A DNA stretch of 64,000 bases from an uncultured Bacteroidales bacterium (GCA_947168065.1 CAMVKH010000003.1:62001-126000); one strand, 5' to 3'. Positions 27,624 to 36,325 are shown, counted from the stretch's first letter. Made by a program: numbers and translations. The notes: generated by a model from the sequence alone, not told the origin.

Positions 27624-28039
27624 ATCGTAATGTCGTTTAATAATTCTTGTACGTAAGTACGCTCCCAAATCTGTCGGTGGGGGATGTCCAACCTATCAGT
27701 ATGGATTTCTAAGTCGTTGAATTTCAATATATCTATATCTATCGTCCTATCATTGTACACCCGTTGGCCGGTCTCAGGATCGAAAACAGCCTCGTGACGC
27801 GGGCGGCCCAGCCGTACCTCGATGTCCTGGCAAAAGTCGAGCAGTGCTTCGGGCTCGATGTCGCTCTCGAAACAGACGGCCTGGTTGAGGAAGGCGGGAC
27901 CGTCGAAGCCTACCGCCTCGGTTTCGAGGATCTGCGAACAGAGCATGTCGGTCTTGAGCGCTTCCGCCAGCATGGCCTTGGCCTGCTCGAGATACCACTC
28001 CCGGTCGCCCAGATTCGATCCCAGTGCAAGATAGATCAT
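27620..28039 (-). CDS. folK: HPPK, 6-hydroxymethyl-dihydropterin pyrophosphokinase
   Basis: 139 residues, short for the family (about 160). MIYLALGSNLGDREWYLEQA at the start and RVYNDRTIDIDILKF, the HPPK signature with the magnesium-binding DxD, leave little doubt. It transfers pyrophosphate from ATP to 6-hydroxymethyl-7,8-dihydropterin in folate synthesis. Overlaps the upstream SufE fusion gene and the downstream glyS by four bases each (ATGA), so the operon is tightly coupled. Confidence 0.93.
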   Translation of the reverse strand: MIYLALGSNLGDREWYLEQAKAMLAEALKTDMLCSQILETEAVGFDGPAFLNQAVCFESDIEPEALLDFCQDIEVRLGRPRHEAVFDPETGQRVYNDRTIDIDILKFNDLEIHTDRLDIPHRQIWERTYVQELLNDITI

Positions 28040-28788
28040 AGCATTCCCAGTTCCAGTTTGGCTTCCTCGCTCATCCGGTCGGTGGTCCATTCCGGTTCGA
28101 AGACCAGTTCGACCTCGACGTCTTTCACGCCCGGTACATCAGCCACGGCTTCGCGCACCTGCGCCACCACGTCGTCGGCAATGGGGCAGTTGGGCGCCGT
28201 GAGCGTCATTTTGATGAAAACCTGCCCGTCGGCATCGACCTGCACGTCGTAGATCAGGCCCAGGTCATAGACATTGACCGGAATCTCCGGGTCATAGACC
28301 TGCCTCAGCGCGAGCACGATATCGTCTTCCAGGCCGCCCTTCCCGGCAGCCGGCGCAGCCGGAGCGGCGGGCGCCTCGCGGAACGAAGCAGCATAGGCCT
28401 TGATGGTGGCGATCATCGACACGAGGCCGTTCGCACGGGTCGGCGAAAGGTTTTCCTTCAGGCCGATCTGCTCGATGAAGGCTTCGTCGGAAGCGAGGAT
28501 ATCGGCGGGCGTCTGACCATCGTAAACCCTGAGCAGCAGGGAAATGATGCCCTTGGTGATGATGGCGTCGCTGTCGGCGGCAAAGCGCAGCCGGCCGTCT
28601 TCGGCCCGGCACGAAAGCCATACCCGCGACTGGCAGCCGCGGATGAGCTTGTCTTCGGTCTTGTCTTTTTCGTCGATGAGGGGCATCTCCTTGCCCAGTT
28701 CGATCAGATATTCGTATTTGTCCATCCAGTCGGTCAGGGCGGCGAAGTCCTGAACAATGTCGGCTTGTATTTCCTGTATCGTTTTCAT
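28036..28788 (-). CDS. sufE: SufE fused to a DUF59 (MIP18/SufT-like) domain
   Basis: 250 residues. Residues 1-137 are SufE: LIRGCQSRVWL carries Cys52, which accepts sulfur from SufS. An Ala/Pro linker (138-150) leads to a DUF59 domain (about 153-235) with VYDPEIPVNVYDLGLIYDV and LTAPNCPIADDV (Cys201 is the conserved cysteine). SufE passes sulfane sulfur into cluster assembly; DUF59 proteins assist maturation of Fe-S proteins. Usually these are two neighbouring genes, so the fusion is noteworthy, especially as the Mrp protein at 13.4 kb lacks its own DUF59 domain. Starts three bases after sufS stops. SufBCD are not in the window. Confidence 0.93.
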   Translation of the reverse strand: MKTIQEIQADIVQDFAALTDWMDKYEYLIELGKEMPLIDEKDKTEDKLIRGCQSRVWLSCRAEDGRLRFAADSDAIITKGIISLLLRVYDGQTPADILASDEAFIEQIGLKENLSPTRANGLVSMIATIKAYAASFREAPAAPAAPAAGKGGLEDDIVLALRQVYDPEIPVNVYDLGLIYDVQVDADGQVFIKMTLTAPNCPIADDVVAQVREAVADVPGVKDVEVELVFEPEWTTDRMSEEAKLELGML

Positions 28789-28791
28789 CGT

Positions 28792-30018
28792 TTATCGCAG
28801 CATATCGACGGCCCGGCGAAGCGATTTGACGAACGTTTCGCATTCGGCCATCGTATTGTAAGGGGCCAGCGAGGCCCGCAGCATCGAAGTTTGTCCATAG
28901 CGGCGCAGGAGCGGCTCGGCGCACATATGGCCCGAGCGCAGGGCGATGCCCATCTTGTCGAGGATCTGCGCCAGATCGGACGGGAAGGCGCCTTCCACGG
29001 TGAAGGAAAGGAGCGGAATCTTGTGCGCTGCCTCGTGCGGCGTTCCGTAGATCCGCAAGCCTTCGATCCGGCCGAGTTCTTCGAGGAGATAGTCCTGCAT
29101 GGCGTCCAGATTCGCCTGCAGGGCAGCATCTTCCGCCATTTGGCGCGCCATTTCCAGGGCCGGCGCCATGCACGCGGCCGCCACGTAGTTCTGCGTACCG
29201 GCCTCGAACTTGAGCGGCAGCGGGGCATAGGTGGTCTTTTCGAAGGTCACCTGGTCGATCATCTCGCCCCCTCCCATATAGGGCGGCATCTCGTTCAGAT
29301 AGCGCGTCTTGCCGTAGAGCACGCCGATACCCGTAGGGGCGTAGACCTTGTGCCCGGAAAAAGCATAGAAGTCGCAGTCAAGGGCCTGTACGTCAACCGG
29401 TTCGTGGACGATACCCTGTGCGCCGTCGAGGAGCACCGGCACGCCGTGCCGATGGGCGGTCGCCACGATCTCCTCAACGGGATTGACGATGCCCAGCACA
29501 TTGGAAATGTGGGTGACGGCCACCAGTTTGATCCGGCCCTCTGCGGCGGCCAGACGCGCTTCCAGCGCAGCGACTGAGAGCTCCCCTGCCTCATCGACCG
29601 GCAGCACTTCCAGCTTTGCGCCCGCCCGTTCACAGGCAAGCTGCCAGGGGACAAGATTGCTGTGGTGCTCGGCTTCGGAGATGAGGATGCGGTCGCCCGG
29701 CGCCACGTAACGCGCCGTGAAGCACGTTGCTACCAGGTTGATGGCAGCGGTGGTGCCGCTGGTGAAGATCACGTTTTCGCGGCCAGGTGCGTTGAGGTAG
29801 CGACGCACGGCTTCCCGGCCGGCTTCGTAGAAGTCGGTGGCATCGGCGCTGAGCTTGTGGACGGCACGATGGATATTGCCGTTCGCTTCCACGCACAGGC
29901 GCTGCTGCAGGGCCAGAACGGTATCGGGGCGCTGCGCCGTAGCGGCGTTGTCGAAATAGATCAGCGGCTTGCCGTAAACCTGCCGGTCCAGAGCCGGAAA
30001 ATGTGTCCTCACATCCAT
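28792..30018 (-). CDS. sufS: Cysteine desulfurase SufS
   Basis: 408 residues, class V aminotransferase fold. YFDNAATAQRP at the start, SEAEHHSNLVPWQ, the PLP lysine in FSGHKVYAPTG (Lys224) and RSGHMCAEPLL with the catalytic Cys366 mark a group II desulfurase. It removes sulfur from cysteine and hands it to SufE, encoded directly downstream. Divergent from ruvA; a TAATTTTG element at 30028-30035 lies ten bases before the start. Confidence 0.95.
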   Translation of the reverse strand: MDVRTHFPALDRQVYGKPLIYFDNAATAQRPDTVLALQQRLCVEANGNIHRAVHKLSADATDFYEAGREAVRRYLNAPGRENVIFTSGTTAAINLVATCFTARYVAPGDRILISEAEHHSNLVPWQLACERAGAKLEVLPVDEAGELSVAALEARLAAAEGRIKLVAVTHISNVLGIVNPVEEIVATAHRHGVPVLLDGAQGIVHEPVDVQALDCDFYAFSGHKVYAPTGIGVLYGKTRYLNEMPPYMGGGEMIDQVTFEKTTYAPLPLKFEAGTQNYVAAACMAPALEMARQMAEDAALQANLDAMQDYLLEELGRIEGLRIYGTPHEAAHKIPLLSFTVEGAFPSDLAQILDKMGIALRSGHMCAEPLLRRYGQTSMLRASLAPYNTMAECETFVKSLRRAVDMLR

Positions 30019-30027
30019 AAATTAGCG

Positions 30028-30035
30028 CAAAATTA
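30028..30035 (-). promoter_or_regulatory. -7 element of the sufS operon
   Basis: TAATTTTG on the minus strand, nine bases between it and the sufS ATG, so the leader is very short. Confidence 0.5.
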
Positions 30036-30069
30036 CTATTTTTACAAGAAAATTCAAGAAAGAAACGCC

Positions 30070-30660
30070 ATGTACGAATATATCACCGGCCGGCTCGAAG
30101 AAGTCTCCCCCACCGACGCCATCGTCGAAGCCGCCGGCGTGGGTTACGACCTGCTCATCTCGCTGAGCACTTTTTCCAAAATCCAGGGCATGCAGGGCCA
30201 GACCGTCAAACTCTACACCAGCCACCTAGTCCGGGAAGACGACGAAATGCTCTACGGCTTCGCCGACCGCGGTGAACGGAGCGTCTTCCTCCACCTGATT
30301 TCTGTCAGCGGCGTCGGCCCCGGTTCGGCCCGGATGATCCTCTCGGCCATGACCGCCGACGAAGTCCGGCAAGCCGTACTCACGGGCGACGTGAATCGTT
30401 TCAAATCGGTCAAAGGCATCGGCCTGAAGACCGCCCAGCGCATCATCGTCGACCTCAAGGACAAGATCGGCAAGGGCGGCGAAGAATTCTCGCTCGCCAC
30501 GGCGCCGTCCTCTTCGCCCGTCCGCGAAGAAGCCATGGGCGCCCTGACAATGCTCGGCTTCTCGAAGCCGGCCGTCGAAAAGACGCTCGACAAACTCCTC
30601 AAGGAAAACCCCGACTGTTCCCTCGAAGACCTTATCAAGAAGGCACTTAAGCTGATGTAG
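30070..30660 (+). CDS. ruvA: Holliday junction helicase subunit RuvA
   Basis: 196 residues. MYEYITGRLEEVSPTDAIVEAAGVGY is the OB-fold N-terminus; LISVSGVGPGSARMIL and SVKGIGLKTAQRIIVDLKDK are the two helix-hairpin-helix motifs; a flexible linker precedes domain III (EEAMGALTMLGFSKPAVEKTL), which contacts RuvB. ruvB is at 55.3 kb, not adjacent. The last 14 bases overlap the 3' end of the DegT aminotransferase gene on the other strand. The frame is open upstream, but the ATG at 30070 gives the standard N-terminus. Confidence 0.96.
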   Translation: MYEYITGRLEEVSPTDAIVEAAGVGYDLLISLSTFSKIQGMQGQTVKLYTSHLVREDDEMLYGFADRGERSVFLHLISVSGVGPGSARMILSAMTADEVRQAVLTGDVNRFKSVKGIGLKTAQRIIVDLKDKIGKGGEEFSLATAPSSSPVREEAMGALTMLGFSKPAVEKTLDKLLKENPDCSLEDLIKKALKLM

Positions 30661-31762
30661 CCAGCGCCTGGCGTACCAGCGCGCAGATCCGCTCTCCCTG
30701 TTCCGGCTCCAAATCGGCCGACAGCGGGAGCGTAAGCACTTGCGCCGCCATCCGGGCTGCAACCGGTGTCGCTGAAGGGTCGGCCCAAGGGCAACCCTTG
30801 TACGCCTCAACCGCCGAAGTCAGCGGCCAGAAATACTTGCGGGAGCCGATGCCTTCGGCCGCCAGTGCCTCTTTCACTCGGTCGCGAACCCCTTCGCCTT
30901 CGAAAAGAACCGGAAAATAAGCATAGTTCGGCGTGACGCCGGGCCTCGGAAACAGCATCCGCAGGCCGGGAACATCGGCCAGCAGGGCCCGATATTGCAC
31001 ATCCACCGCCTTTCGGCGCGCCAACTCAGCTTCCAGCAGCCGCAGGTTGCAAAGGCCCATCGCCGCCTGGAATTCGCTCATCTTCGCGTTGCCGCCCGCA
31101 GCCACGCAGGTCTCTTCGTCCCGGATGCCGTAGTTCCGCTCATCGGCCAGGCGCCGCGCCAGGGCGGCGTCGCTGCAGCACACGGCCCCGCCCTCGATGG
31201 TCGAAAAGACCTTCGTGGCGTGGAAACTCAGCATCACGGCCTCGCCCAGCTGGGCCACAGGCACGCCGCGATAGCGGACGCCGAAGGCGTGTGCGGCATC
31301 GTAAAGCACTTTCAGCCCATGGCGTTCCGCCACGGCGCCGATCGCATCCACGTCACAGACATGGCCGTACACGTGTACCGGAAGGATGGCGACGGTCCGT
31401 TCGTTGATAAGCGGCTCAATCTTCGCCGCATCCATCGTGCCGTCTTCCGGGCAGACGTCGCAGAAGACGGGGGTCAGGCCGCAGCGCACAAGGGCGTGCG
31501 TCGTAGAGACGAAGGTCAGGGGCGTAGTGATGACCTCCCCGCCTTGCGGCAAGCCGAGTGTCCGGAGCGCCGCTTCCAGCGCCAGATGTCCGTTGGTGAA
31601 AAGCACCACATGCGGCACACCCAGATACTGCTGCAGGGCATCCCGGAGAGCATCGTGCTCCACACCCATATTGGTCAGGATATGGCTGTCCCAAAGCTTT
31701 CGGATTTCCTCGCAGTAATCTTCGAACGGAGGGAGAGAAGTGCGTGTAACGTTGATTTTCAT
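30647..31762 (-). CDS. DegT/DnrJ/EryC1/StrS-type sugar aminotransferase
   Basis: 371 residues, fold type I PLP enzyme. FTNGHLALEAALRTLGL, VYGHVCDVDAI, LYDAAHAFGV and the Schiff-base segment SFHATKVFSTIEGG (Lys184) are all there, plus NAKMSEFQAAMG. Enzymes of this group aminate keto-sugar nucleotides or, in some pathways, other ketones. It is the last gene of a five-gene operon (radical SAM, ATP-grasp-like, WbqC-like, GT2, this), and overlaps the GT2 gene by four bases. The substrate is not evident. Its stop overlaps ruvA from the opposite strand. Confidence 0.9.
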   Translation of the reverse strand: MKINVTRTSLPPFEDYCEEIRKLWDSHILTNMGVEHDALRDALQQYLGVPHVVLFTNGHLALEAALRTLGLPQGGEVITTPLTFVSTTHALVRCGLTPVFCDVCPEDGTMDAAKIEPLINERTVAILPVHVYGHVCDVDAIGAVAERHGLKVLYDAAHAFGVRYRGVPVAQLGEAVMLSFHATKVFSTIEGGAVCCSDAALARRLADERNYGIRDEETCVAAGGNAKMSEFQAAMGLCNLRLLEAELARRKAVDVQYRALLADVPGLRMLFPRPGVTPNYAYFPVLFEGEGVRDRVKEALAAEGIGSRKYFWPLTSAVEAYKGCPWADPSATPVAARMAAQVLTLPLSADLEPEQGERICALVRQALATSA

Positions 31763-32676
31763 GACTTTAAAATCGATAAGAGGAACGAGCGGACCACGCG
31801 GCCCAAGGAACGGCGGATCTGGAGGAAAGTGATACGGAGCTGCCGTGGGGCGATCATCGCCACCCAGCGCCGCTGCGAAACGAAGTCGTCGGAATCGTAC
31901 AGCTCCTGCCGCAGCGTTACGGCGCGGTGGAAGCGTCCTTCCGAATAGCAGTCAAACGCCTGGAGCATCGCCCGGTTCGTGCCGCGGGCAGCCTGACGGC
32001 GTCCACTGTGGCGGGCGTTCCACGAGCCCGGCACACCGACCCGATAGACCGACATGCAGTCGGCCAGATAGTACAGTCCTCCCCGCATCGCTCCTTGCAG
32101 TTGAAGGACATAATCGCTCACCAAAACGTCGCGCATCGGCGTCCAGCGGCAGAAAACTTCCGCCCGGCAGAGCAAGGAGGCGGTCGCCACATAGCGGCTC
32201 CCGCCGCCGACAATCACCTTTTCCGCCGGAATCAGTCCGCTGCGCAGGCGCGGCGCCACGAAGCCCGCCCGCTTTCCATCGCGCATCTTCAGAGCCGCAT
32301 GCGCCGCCATATCCACTTCCGGCCGGGCTTCCAGCGCCGCCACCTGTTTCGCCAGCTTGAAAGGATCGGTCCAGTAATCATCTCCTTCACAAAGCGCCAC
32401 ATACCGGCCCCTGACTAGCGGCGCGACAAAGCGCTGCATCACCGGCTCGCCGCGCGAATACTGGTTTTCACGCTGGAAAACCGGCACAATCAGGTCGGGA
32501 TACCGAGCCTGATAGTCGCGGATGATCTCCGCCGTTCCATCGGTCGAAGCATCGTCGTGGACCAGCACCTCGAAACGGAACGGTGCCCGCTGCGTCACGA
32601 TGCCTTCCAGCGCATCGCGGATCCAGGCTTCGTGGTTGTAGGCCATGCAGATGACCGATACGACAATCTCATCCAT
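31759..32676 (-). CDS. Family 2 glycosyltransferase
   Basis: 305 residues. The GT-A fold shows VSVICMAYNHEAWIRDALEGI, VLVHDDASTDGTAEII and CEGDDYWTDPFKL (the acidic DD following the DxD-type region). No membrane segment, so a soluble or peripheral enzyme using a nucleotide sugar. GT2 members with this CEGDDYW motif are common in capsule and O-antigen clusters. It overlaps the WbqC-like gene by eight bases at its start and the aminotransferase by four at its end. Confidence 0.88.
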   Translation of the reverse strand: MDEIVVSVICMAYNHEAWIRDALEGIVTQRAPFRFEVLVHDDASTDGTAEIIRDYQARYPDLIVPVFQRENQYSRGEPVMQRFVAPLVRGRYVALCEGDDYWTDPFKLAKQVAALEARPEVDMAAHAALKMRDGKRAGFVAPRLRSGLIPAEKVIVGGGSRYVATASLLCRAEVFCRWTPMRDVLVSDYVLQLQGAMRGGLYYLADCMSVYRVGVPGSWNARHSGRRQAARGTNRAMLQAFDCYSEGRFHRAVTLRQELYDSDDFVSQRRWVAMIAPRQLRITFLQIRRSLGRVVRSFLLSILKS

Positions 32677-33367
32677 CGATCAGCGTATATTCGTCGAGCA
32701 TCTCGTGCAGACGCTCGCGCGGATTGAACATGATGGCATCGAGCACGGAAAGATTCGCGTGGAACGGCCCGTCGAACTGCGGGTAGGGCGAAAGCCTGGC
32801 CTTGAGGAACTTCAGCCGGATCCCCTCCCGGGCGAAAGCATCCGGATGATAAAGCGCCGTACCGCCTATGGCGTTGATATACGTGTCGGCACCCGTTCGG
32901 TGACACAAGTCATACACGCGAGCCTCCCGCTTGAGCAAGTTATTACCCTGTATATCAGACGTCCGCCCGATCGGAGTCGTAATTCCCAGATACCCGCAGA
33001 CCTCCCGGATCGCATACTCCAGGAAGAGCGCGAGATTGCGCTCGGGATTGCGCACGATCCGCTGCGCCAGCTCGAATCCCGCCGCAAAACAAGGAGCCCT
33101 GTGATAGGCCATCTCCAGCGTTTTGAGCTTGTCCTCAACAGGCAGGGGCGCCAGGCGCGTTTCGCTGATCAGACGGTTGCAGCTCCTATGGTCGATTTCC
33201 ATCCGGAAAAAGGTCGGACGTCCCTGCACCAGGATCCGGTTGCGCGGAATCCAGCTTCCTATCTTATAGGCGAAGTCATCGCCGATGAGGAACAGGTCTG
33301 CCGCGTGGATCAACTGCCAGTAAGGCAGATACGGGAGAAAATAAGGCTGGTTCGAGGCAAGGATCAT
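32669..33367 (-). CDS. WbqC-like protein
   Basis: 232 residues. MILASNQPYFLPYLPYWQLIHAAD, IGDDFAYKIGSWIPRNRI and GIRLKFLKARLSPYPQF match the WbqC-like family, found in surface-polysaccharide clusters and next to sugar aminotransferases; its reaction is not established, though an acyl- or aminoacyl-transfer role on amino sugars has been suggested. The start is set by the ATGA overlap with the ATP-grasp-like gene; an in-frame ATG four codons further up is less likely. Confidence 0.85.
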   Translation of the reverse strand: MILASNQPYFLPYLPYWQLIHAADLFLIGDDFAYKIGSWIPRNRILVQGRPTFFRMEIDHRSCNRLISETRLAPLPVEDKLKTLEMAYHRAPCFAAGFELAQRIVRNPERNLALFLEYAIREVCGYLGITTPIGRTSDIQGNNLLKREARVYDLCHRTGADTYINAIGGTALYHPDAFAREGIRLKFLKARLSPYPQFDGPFHANLSVLDAIMFNPRERLHEMLDEYTLIDG

Positions 33368-34539
33368 AGCACGTCGCAATGGCGCAGGAGCGCAGGGTCA
33401 TCGGTATGCAGCGGCGCAGCCTTTCGGTCGTCGACCAGGTTGGTCACGGGACAGCTGGAGGTACGGAACAAGCCCGAATCGAAGAAACGGTCGTCCACGC
33501 AGAGCATCATGCCGCAGAGATAATCGTCATACACCTGGCCTTCCCACAGCGTCGGGAAGGTACGCTGGCGCAGGAAGGGCTGCAGGACCATGGTTTCAGC
33601 ACCGTACTCCCACAGGCCCTGCCACTGCCCCTCGTCGGTCAAAGGGCCTGCATGGACATTCTCACTTTTGCCCAAGTCCCAGGGCTTGAGGATGTAAGCA
33701 TCTTTGTTACGGATTGCGTCTTCCACCACGGGACCCCCTTCCCGGCAGATATAGGTCGGAATAGCGTGGGCGCGGAGGATGGCCGCCTCTTCGTCCGTCA
33801 GGCAATCTTTCGTAAAAGCGTCTTCGAACCACAGGCGCATAAAGCGCTTGTCGTGAAGCAGGAAGATATTGCGCAGGTCGCTGATCATCCCCTCTTCCAG
33901 CATTACGTGCAGGGTCTCATCGTCCAGTGCCATCAGGTCGCGCTGGTTGAGGGCGCTCAAGAGCAGCGCATCGTGCGACCAGTCGCGGCGCCGTGCCGCC
34001 ACCTGATCCTGCTCCAGCACCGTCACTTCGCAGCCCTGCGCCTCGTAGAAGCGCTTGTAAAGCCGGATCTCATTGGTACGGTCCGCGCTCTTGAAGACGA
34101 AGATGCGCTTTTTCCCGCCCGGCAGCTGCCGCATATACGCCAGCAGTTCGCCGTAACGCGATTCCTGCCGGGCGCCGGGAAAACGCTGCAGAAAGCGCTC
34201 TGCGGCTTGATACGCGAACCAGCTCATGAAGATGCCGTGCCCGAAGAAGCGTGAGGTGATCTCGCAGAGTTTCAGCGCTCCTTCTTCCGTAATCAGATAG
34301 TCCGGACGCCAGGTGCCGGCCCGAAACGGATAGGCTTTCTGCCAATCGAGCAGTTGCAGCGCCCTGTCACTGAGCGGCATCCAGCGCGGTACATACGCCT
34401 CGTAGTGCAGGGCGAAGTGCTCCGCGCACTTGTAGAGCACGGCGTGGAGCCTGCGCAACTCTTCGCGGCGCGGCGTCGTGATGGCCACGGGCCGGTCGTG
34501 AAACCAGCGCAAATAATAGTCTGACAGATCACTGAACAT
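33364..34539 (-). CDS. ATP-grasp-like ligase (glutathionylspermidine-synthase type)
   Basis: 391 residues. WRPDYLITEEGALKLCEITSRFF resembles the RPD-EIN region of circularly permuted ATP-grasp enzymes, and the C-terminal half has LLHDKRFM, AYILKPWDLGKSENVHAG and TMVLQPFLRQ, which look like the ATP-binding lysine strand, the glycine-rich loop and the acidic/Gln strand. Such enzymes form amide bonds between a carboxylate and an amine. The assignment is by motif only. The gene overlaps the radical SAM gene by 11 bases and the WbqC-like gene by four, so it belongs to the same pathway. Confidence 0.65.
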   Translation of the reverse strand: MFSDLSDYYLRWFHDRPVAITTPRREELRRLHAVLYKCAEHFALHYEAYVPRWMPLSDRALQLLDWQKAYPFRAGTWRPDYLITEEGALKLCEITSRFFGHGIFMSWFAYQAAERFLQRFPGARQESRYGELLAYMRQLPGGKKRIFVFKSADRTNEIRLYKRFYEAQGCEVTVLEQDQVAARRRDWSHDALLLSALNQRDLMALDDETLHVMLEEGMISDLRNIFLLHDKRFMRLWFEDAFTKDCLTDEEAAILRAHAIPTYICREGGPVVEDAIRNKDAYILKPWDLGKSENVHAGPLTDEGQWQGLWEYGAETMVLQPFLRQRTFPTLWEGQVYDDYLCGMMLCVDDRFFDSGLFRTSSCPVTNLVDDRKAAPLHTDDPALLRHCDVL

Positions 34540-35764
34540 GGTCGAACAGACGGGATTGATAGCCCAGGCACTGGAAACCGTTCGCATTGATCAGCGGAAT
34601 CTGCGCTTCCGTGATGCCGAGTTGCTTGCGCACCCAGTAGCAGATGCTCACAGTCAGTCCGAGCGCATCGGAATGCCGTTTCATCCGCTCGAGCAGCGCT
34701 ACGCTCAACGCCCGGTCGGGCGCCGTACGGCCGCGCTGCTTGCGATGGTCGGCGTTCGTGGGCGGGAGATAATCTTCGTAAAGCTGCCGCTCCATCGCTT
34801 TGTCGAAGCGGCCCAGCAGCGGCCCGATCAGGGCCAGGTTTTCCATGCAGACGGTCAGGAATTCGGGCTTGTAGTTGCGGATACCTGCTTGACGGAGCGT
34901 CTCGAAGAAGTTCCGGATCCGCTCGTCCGACAGGAAAGGCGGGAAGATGGGCTGCACGAGCGCCGATTCGGCCAGAATCCCGCGTTCCCGGCACAGCCGC
35001 ACAGCTTCCAGCCGCTCCTCGATAGGTGCCGCATACGGTTCGAGAATCTGCCGCAGGGCGGGCGGCATCATCGACACGCTGGTATTGAACTGCATACGTC
35101 CCTTCAGCTGTTCGAACAGTTCGAGCACCGAAACGCCGTCCGCCTTCACCTGCAGATGCCGTGCGCCTGCCTTCGACGCGATGAAAAGCCGCGCCTGCGA
35201 AGCAGGAAAACGCTTGAAATGCGCAATGAATGTCCGCAGGATGCCGTGTGCGATGCCAGTCTGCAGCGTAGCCTCCTGCAGTGCCTCGGTTTTCGGAGAA
35301 AAGTAATAGTAATGCCTGTCATTCGGACTGTCCGGACCATTTTCCCGCTCCAGCAGGCGGGCCACATACTCCGGATAATTCTCCAGCGCCACAAGCGGTT
35401 GCTCGTGCACGCCGTCTGTCACCAGACAATACTGGCAGCCGATGCCGCATCCGCGGACAGGATTGAGCTCGTAGGTAAGGGTCGGGCAACGGCCCGTATA
35501 GTTGTGGATTTCTGTCTCAACCGTCTCCGGATCGATGGATCCCAGACGACACCGCTGTACCGGAAAGAGGGTCTTGCCCTTGAGACGGGCACGGAACCAG
35601 GCCGAGCCGCGCGAGAGGGCTTCGAGCGTTTCGTCCGAAGGTTCGACACGGACGCCAAGCGACTGGAGATAAGCGCGATCCACGACAGGCGGCGTAAAAT
35701 CCTGCAAGTCGCGAAGGCTGTCGGAAACGGGATAACAAGGCGTCAAATCGAGGGTACCAACCAT
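34529..35764 (-). CDS. Radical SAM enzyme, spore-photoproduct-lyase-like
   Basis: 411 residues. NPVRGCGIGCQYCLVTDGVH holds the 4Fe-4S ligands in CxxxCxxC; the barrel continues with FIASKAGARHLQ, MQFNTSVSMMPP and ALVQPIFPPFL, a pattern like SplB-type or uncharacterised SPL-family proteins. The first 110 residues form an extra domain (TLDLTPCYPVSDSLRDLQDF). DNA repair is possible, but its place as first gene of a biosynthetic-looking operon suggests chemistry on a metabolite. A TAATTTTG promoter lies 20 bases upstream, divergent from gcvH. Confidence 0.8.
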   Translation of the reverse strand: MVGTLDLTPCYPVSDSLRDLQDFTPPVVDRAYLQSLGVRVEPSDETLEALSRGSAWFRARLKGKTLFPVQRCRLGSIDPETVETEIHNYTGRCPTLTYELNPVRGCGIGCQYCLVTDGVHEQPLVALENYPEYVARLLERENGPDSPNDRHYYYFSPKTEALQEATLQTGIAHGILRTFIAHFKRFPASQARLFIASKAGARHLQVKADGVSVLELFEQLKGRMQFNTSVSMMPPALRQILEPYAAPIEERLEAVRLCRERGILAESALVQPIFPPFLSDERIRNFFETLRQAGIRNYKPEFLTVCMENLALIGPLLGRFDKAMERQLYEDYLPPTNADHRKQRGRTAPDRALSVALLERMKRHSDALGLTVSICYWVRKQLGITEAQIPLINANGFQCLGYQSRLFDHVQ

Positions 35765-35783
35765 GTATTTTCGTTTTGGATTG

Positions 35784-35791
35784 CAAAATTA
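35784..35791 (-). promoter_or_regulatory. -7 element of the radical SAM operon
   Basis: TAATTTTG on the minus strand, 20 bases upstream of the first gene of the five-gene operon. Confidence 0.6.
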
Positions 35792-35844
35792 TACAATAAG
35801 ATGCAGATTCTCGGAAAAATATTGCGTCATCCAAAATAATTTAT

Positions 35845-35852
35845 TATATTTG
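35845..35852 (+). promoter_or_regulatory. -7 element of gcvH
   Basis: TATATTTG, 28 bases before the gcvH start. Confidence 0.65.
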
Positions 35853-35880
35853 CACGCTGGAAGTTTTATATAGCAAAACT

Positions 35881-36255
35881 ATGAATACACCTGCTGAACT
35901 CAAATACACAAAAGATCACGAATGGGTACGCCTCGAAGGCGACGTAGCCATTGTCGGTATCACCGATTTCGCCCAGAGCGAATTGGGTGACATCGTTTTT
36001 GTAGACATCCAGACCGAAGGCGAAACCCTCGCCAAGGAAGAGGTGTTCGGAACCATCGAGGCCGTCAAGACGGTCGCCGACGCTTTCATGCCGGTCTCCG
36101 GCGAAGTGTGCGAGGTCAACCCCGCCCTCGAAGGCGCTCCCGAACTGGTGAACTCCGATCCCTACGGTGAAGGATGGATGATCAAGATCAAATACTCCGA
36201 TCCCTCGGAATTTGATACGCTCCTTTCTGCTGCGCAGTATGAGGAAATAATCTGA
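35881..36255 (+). CDS. gcvH: Glycine cleavage system H protein
   Basis: 124 residues, standard length. [20 protein letters not shown] begins the lipoyl domain; [14 protein letters not shown] contains the lipoate-bearing Lys63; [16 protein letters not shown] is the conserved C-terminal strand. It shuttles the aminomethyl group between the P and T proteins and may also serve lipoate relay. gcvP, gcvT and lpd are not in the window; the gene has its own promoter and a strong terminator, so it is a single-gene unit. Confidence 0.96.
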   Translation: MNTPAELKYTKDHEWVRLEGDVAIVGITDFAQSELGDIVFVDIQTEGETLAKEEVFGTIEAVKTVADAFMPVSGEVCEVNPALEGAPELVNSDPYGEGWMIKIKYSDPSEFDTLLSAAQYEEII

Positions 36256-36283
36256 TTTGTAAAAATCAAAAATGTGATGTGTT

Positions 36284-36318
36284 CAAGGGGAGTCCCAACC
36301 GGGATTCCCCTTGGTTAT
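36284..36318 (+). terminator. Terminator of gcvH
   Basis: CAAGGGGA-G-TCCC and GGGA-T-TCCCCTTG form a stem with one internal mismatch and a four-base loop, followed by GGTTATT. Repeat copy C starts eight bases further on. Confidence 0.8.
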
Positions 36319-36325
36319 TCGTGTT

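Noticed and set aside
30647-35764. Capsule or O-antigen locus
   Set aside because: A single glycosyltransferase and no flippase, polymerase, initiating transferase or export genes are present.
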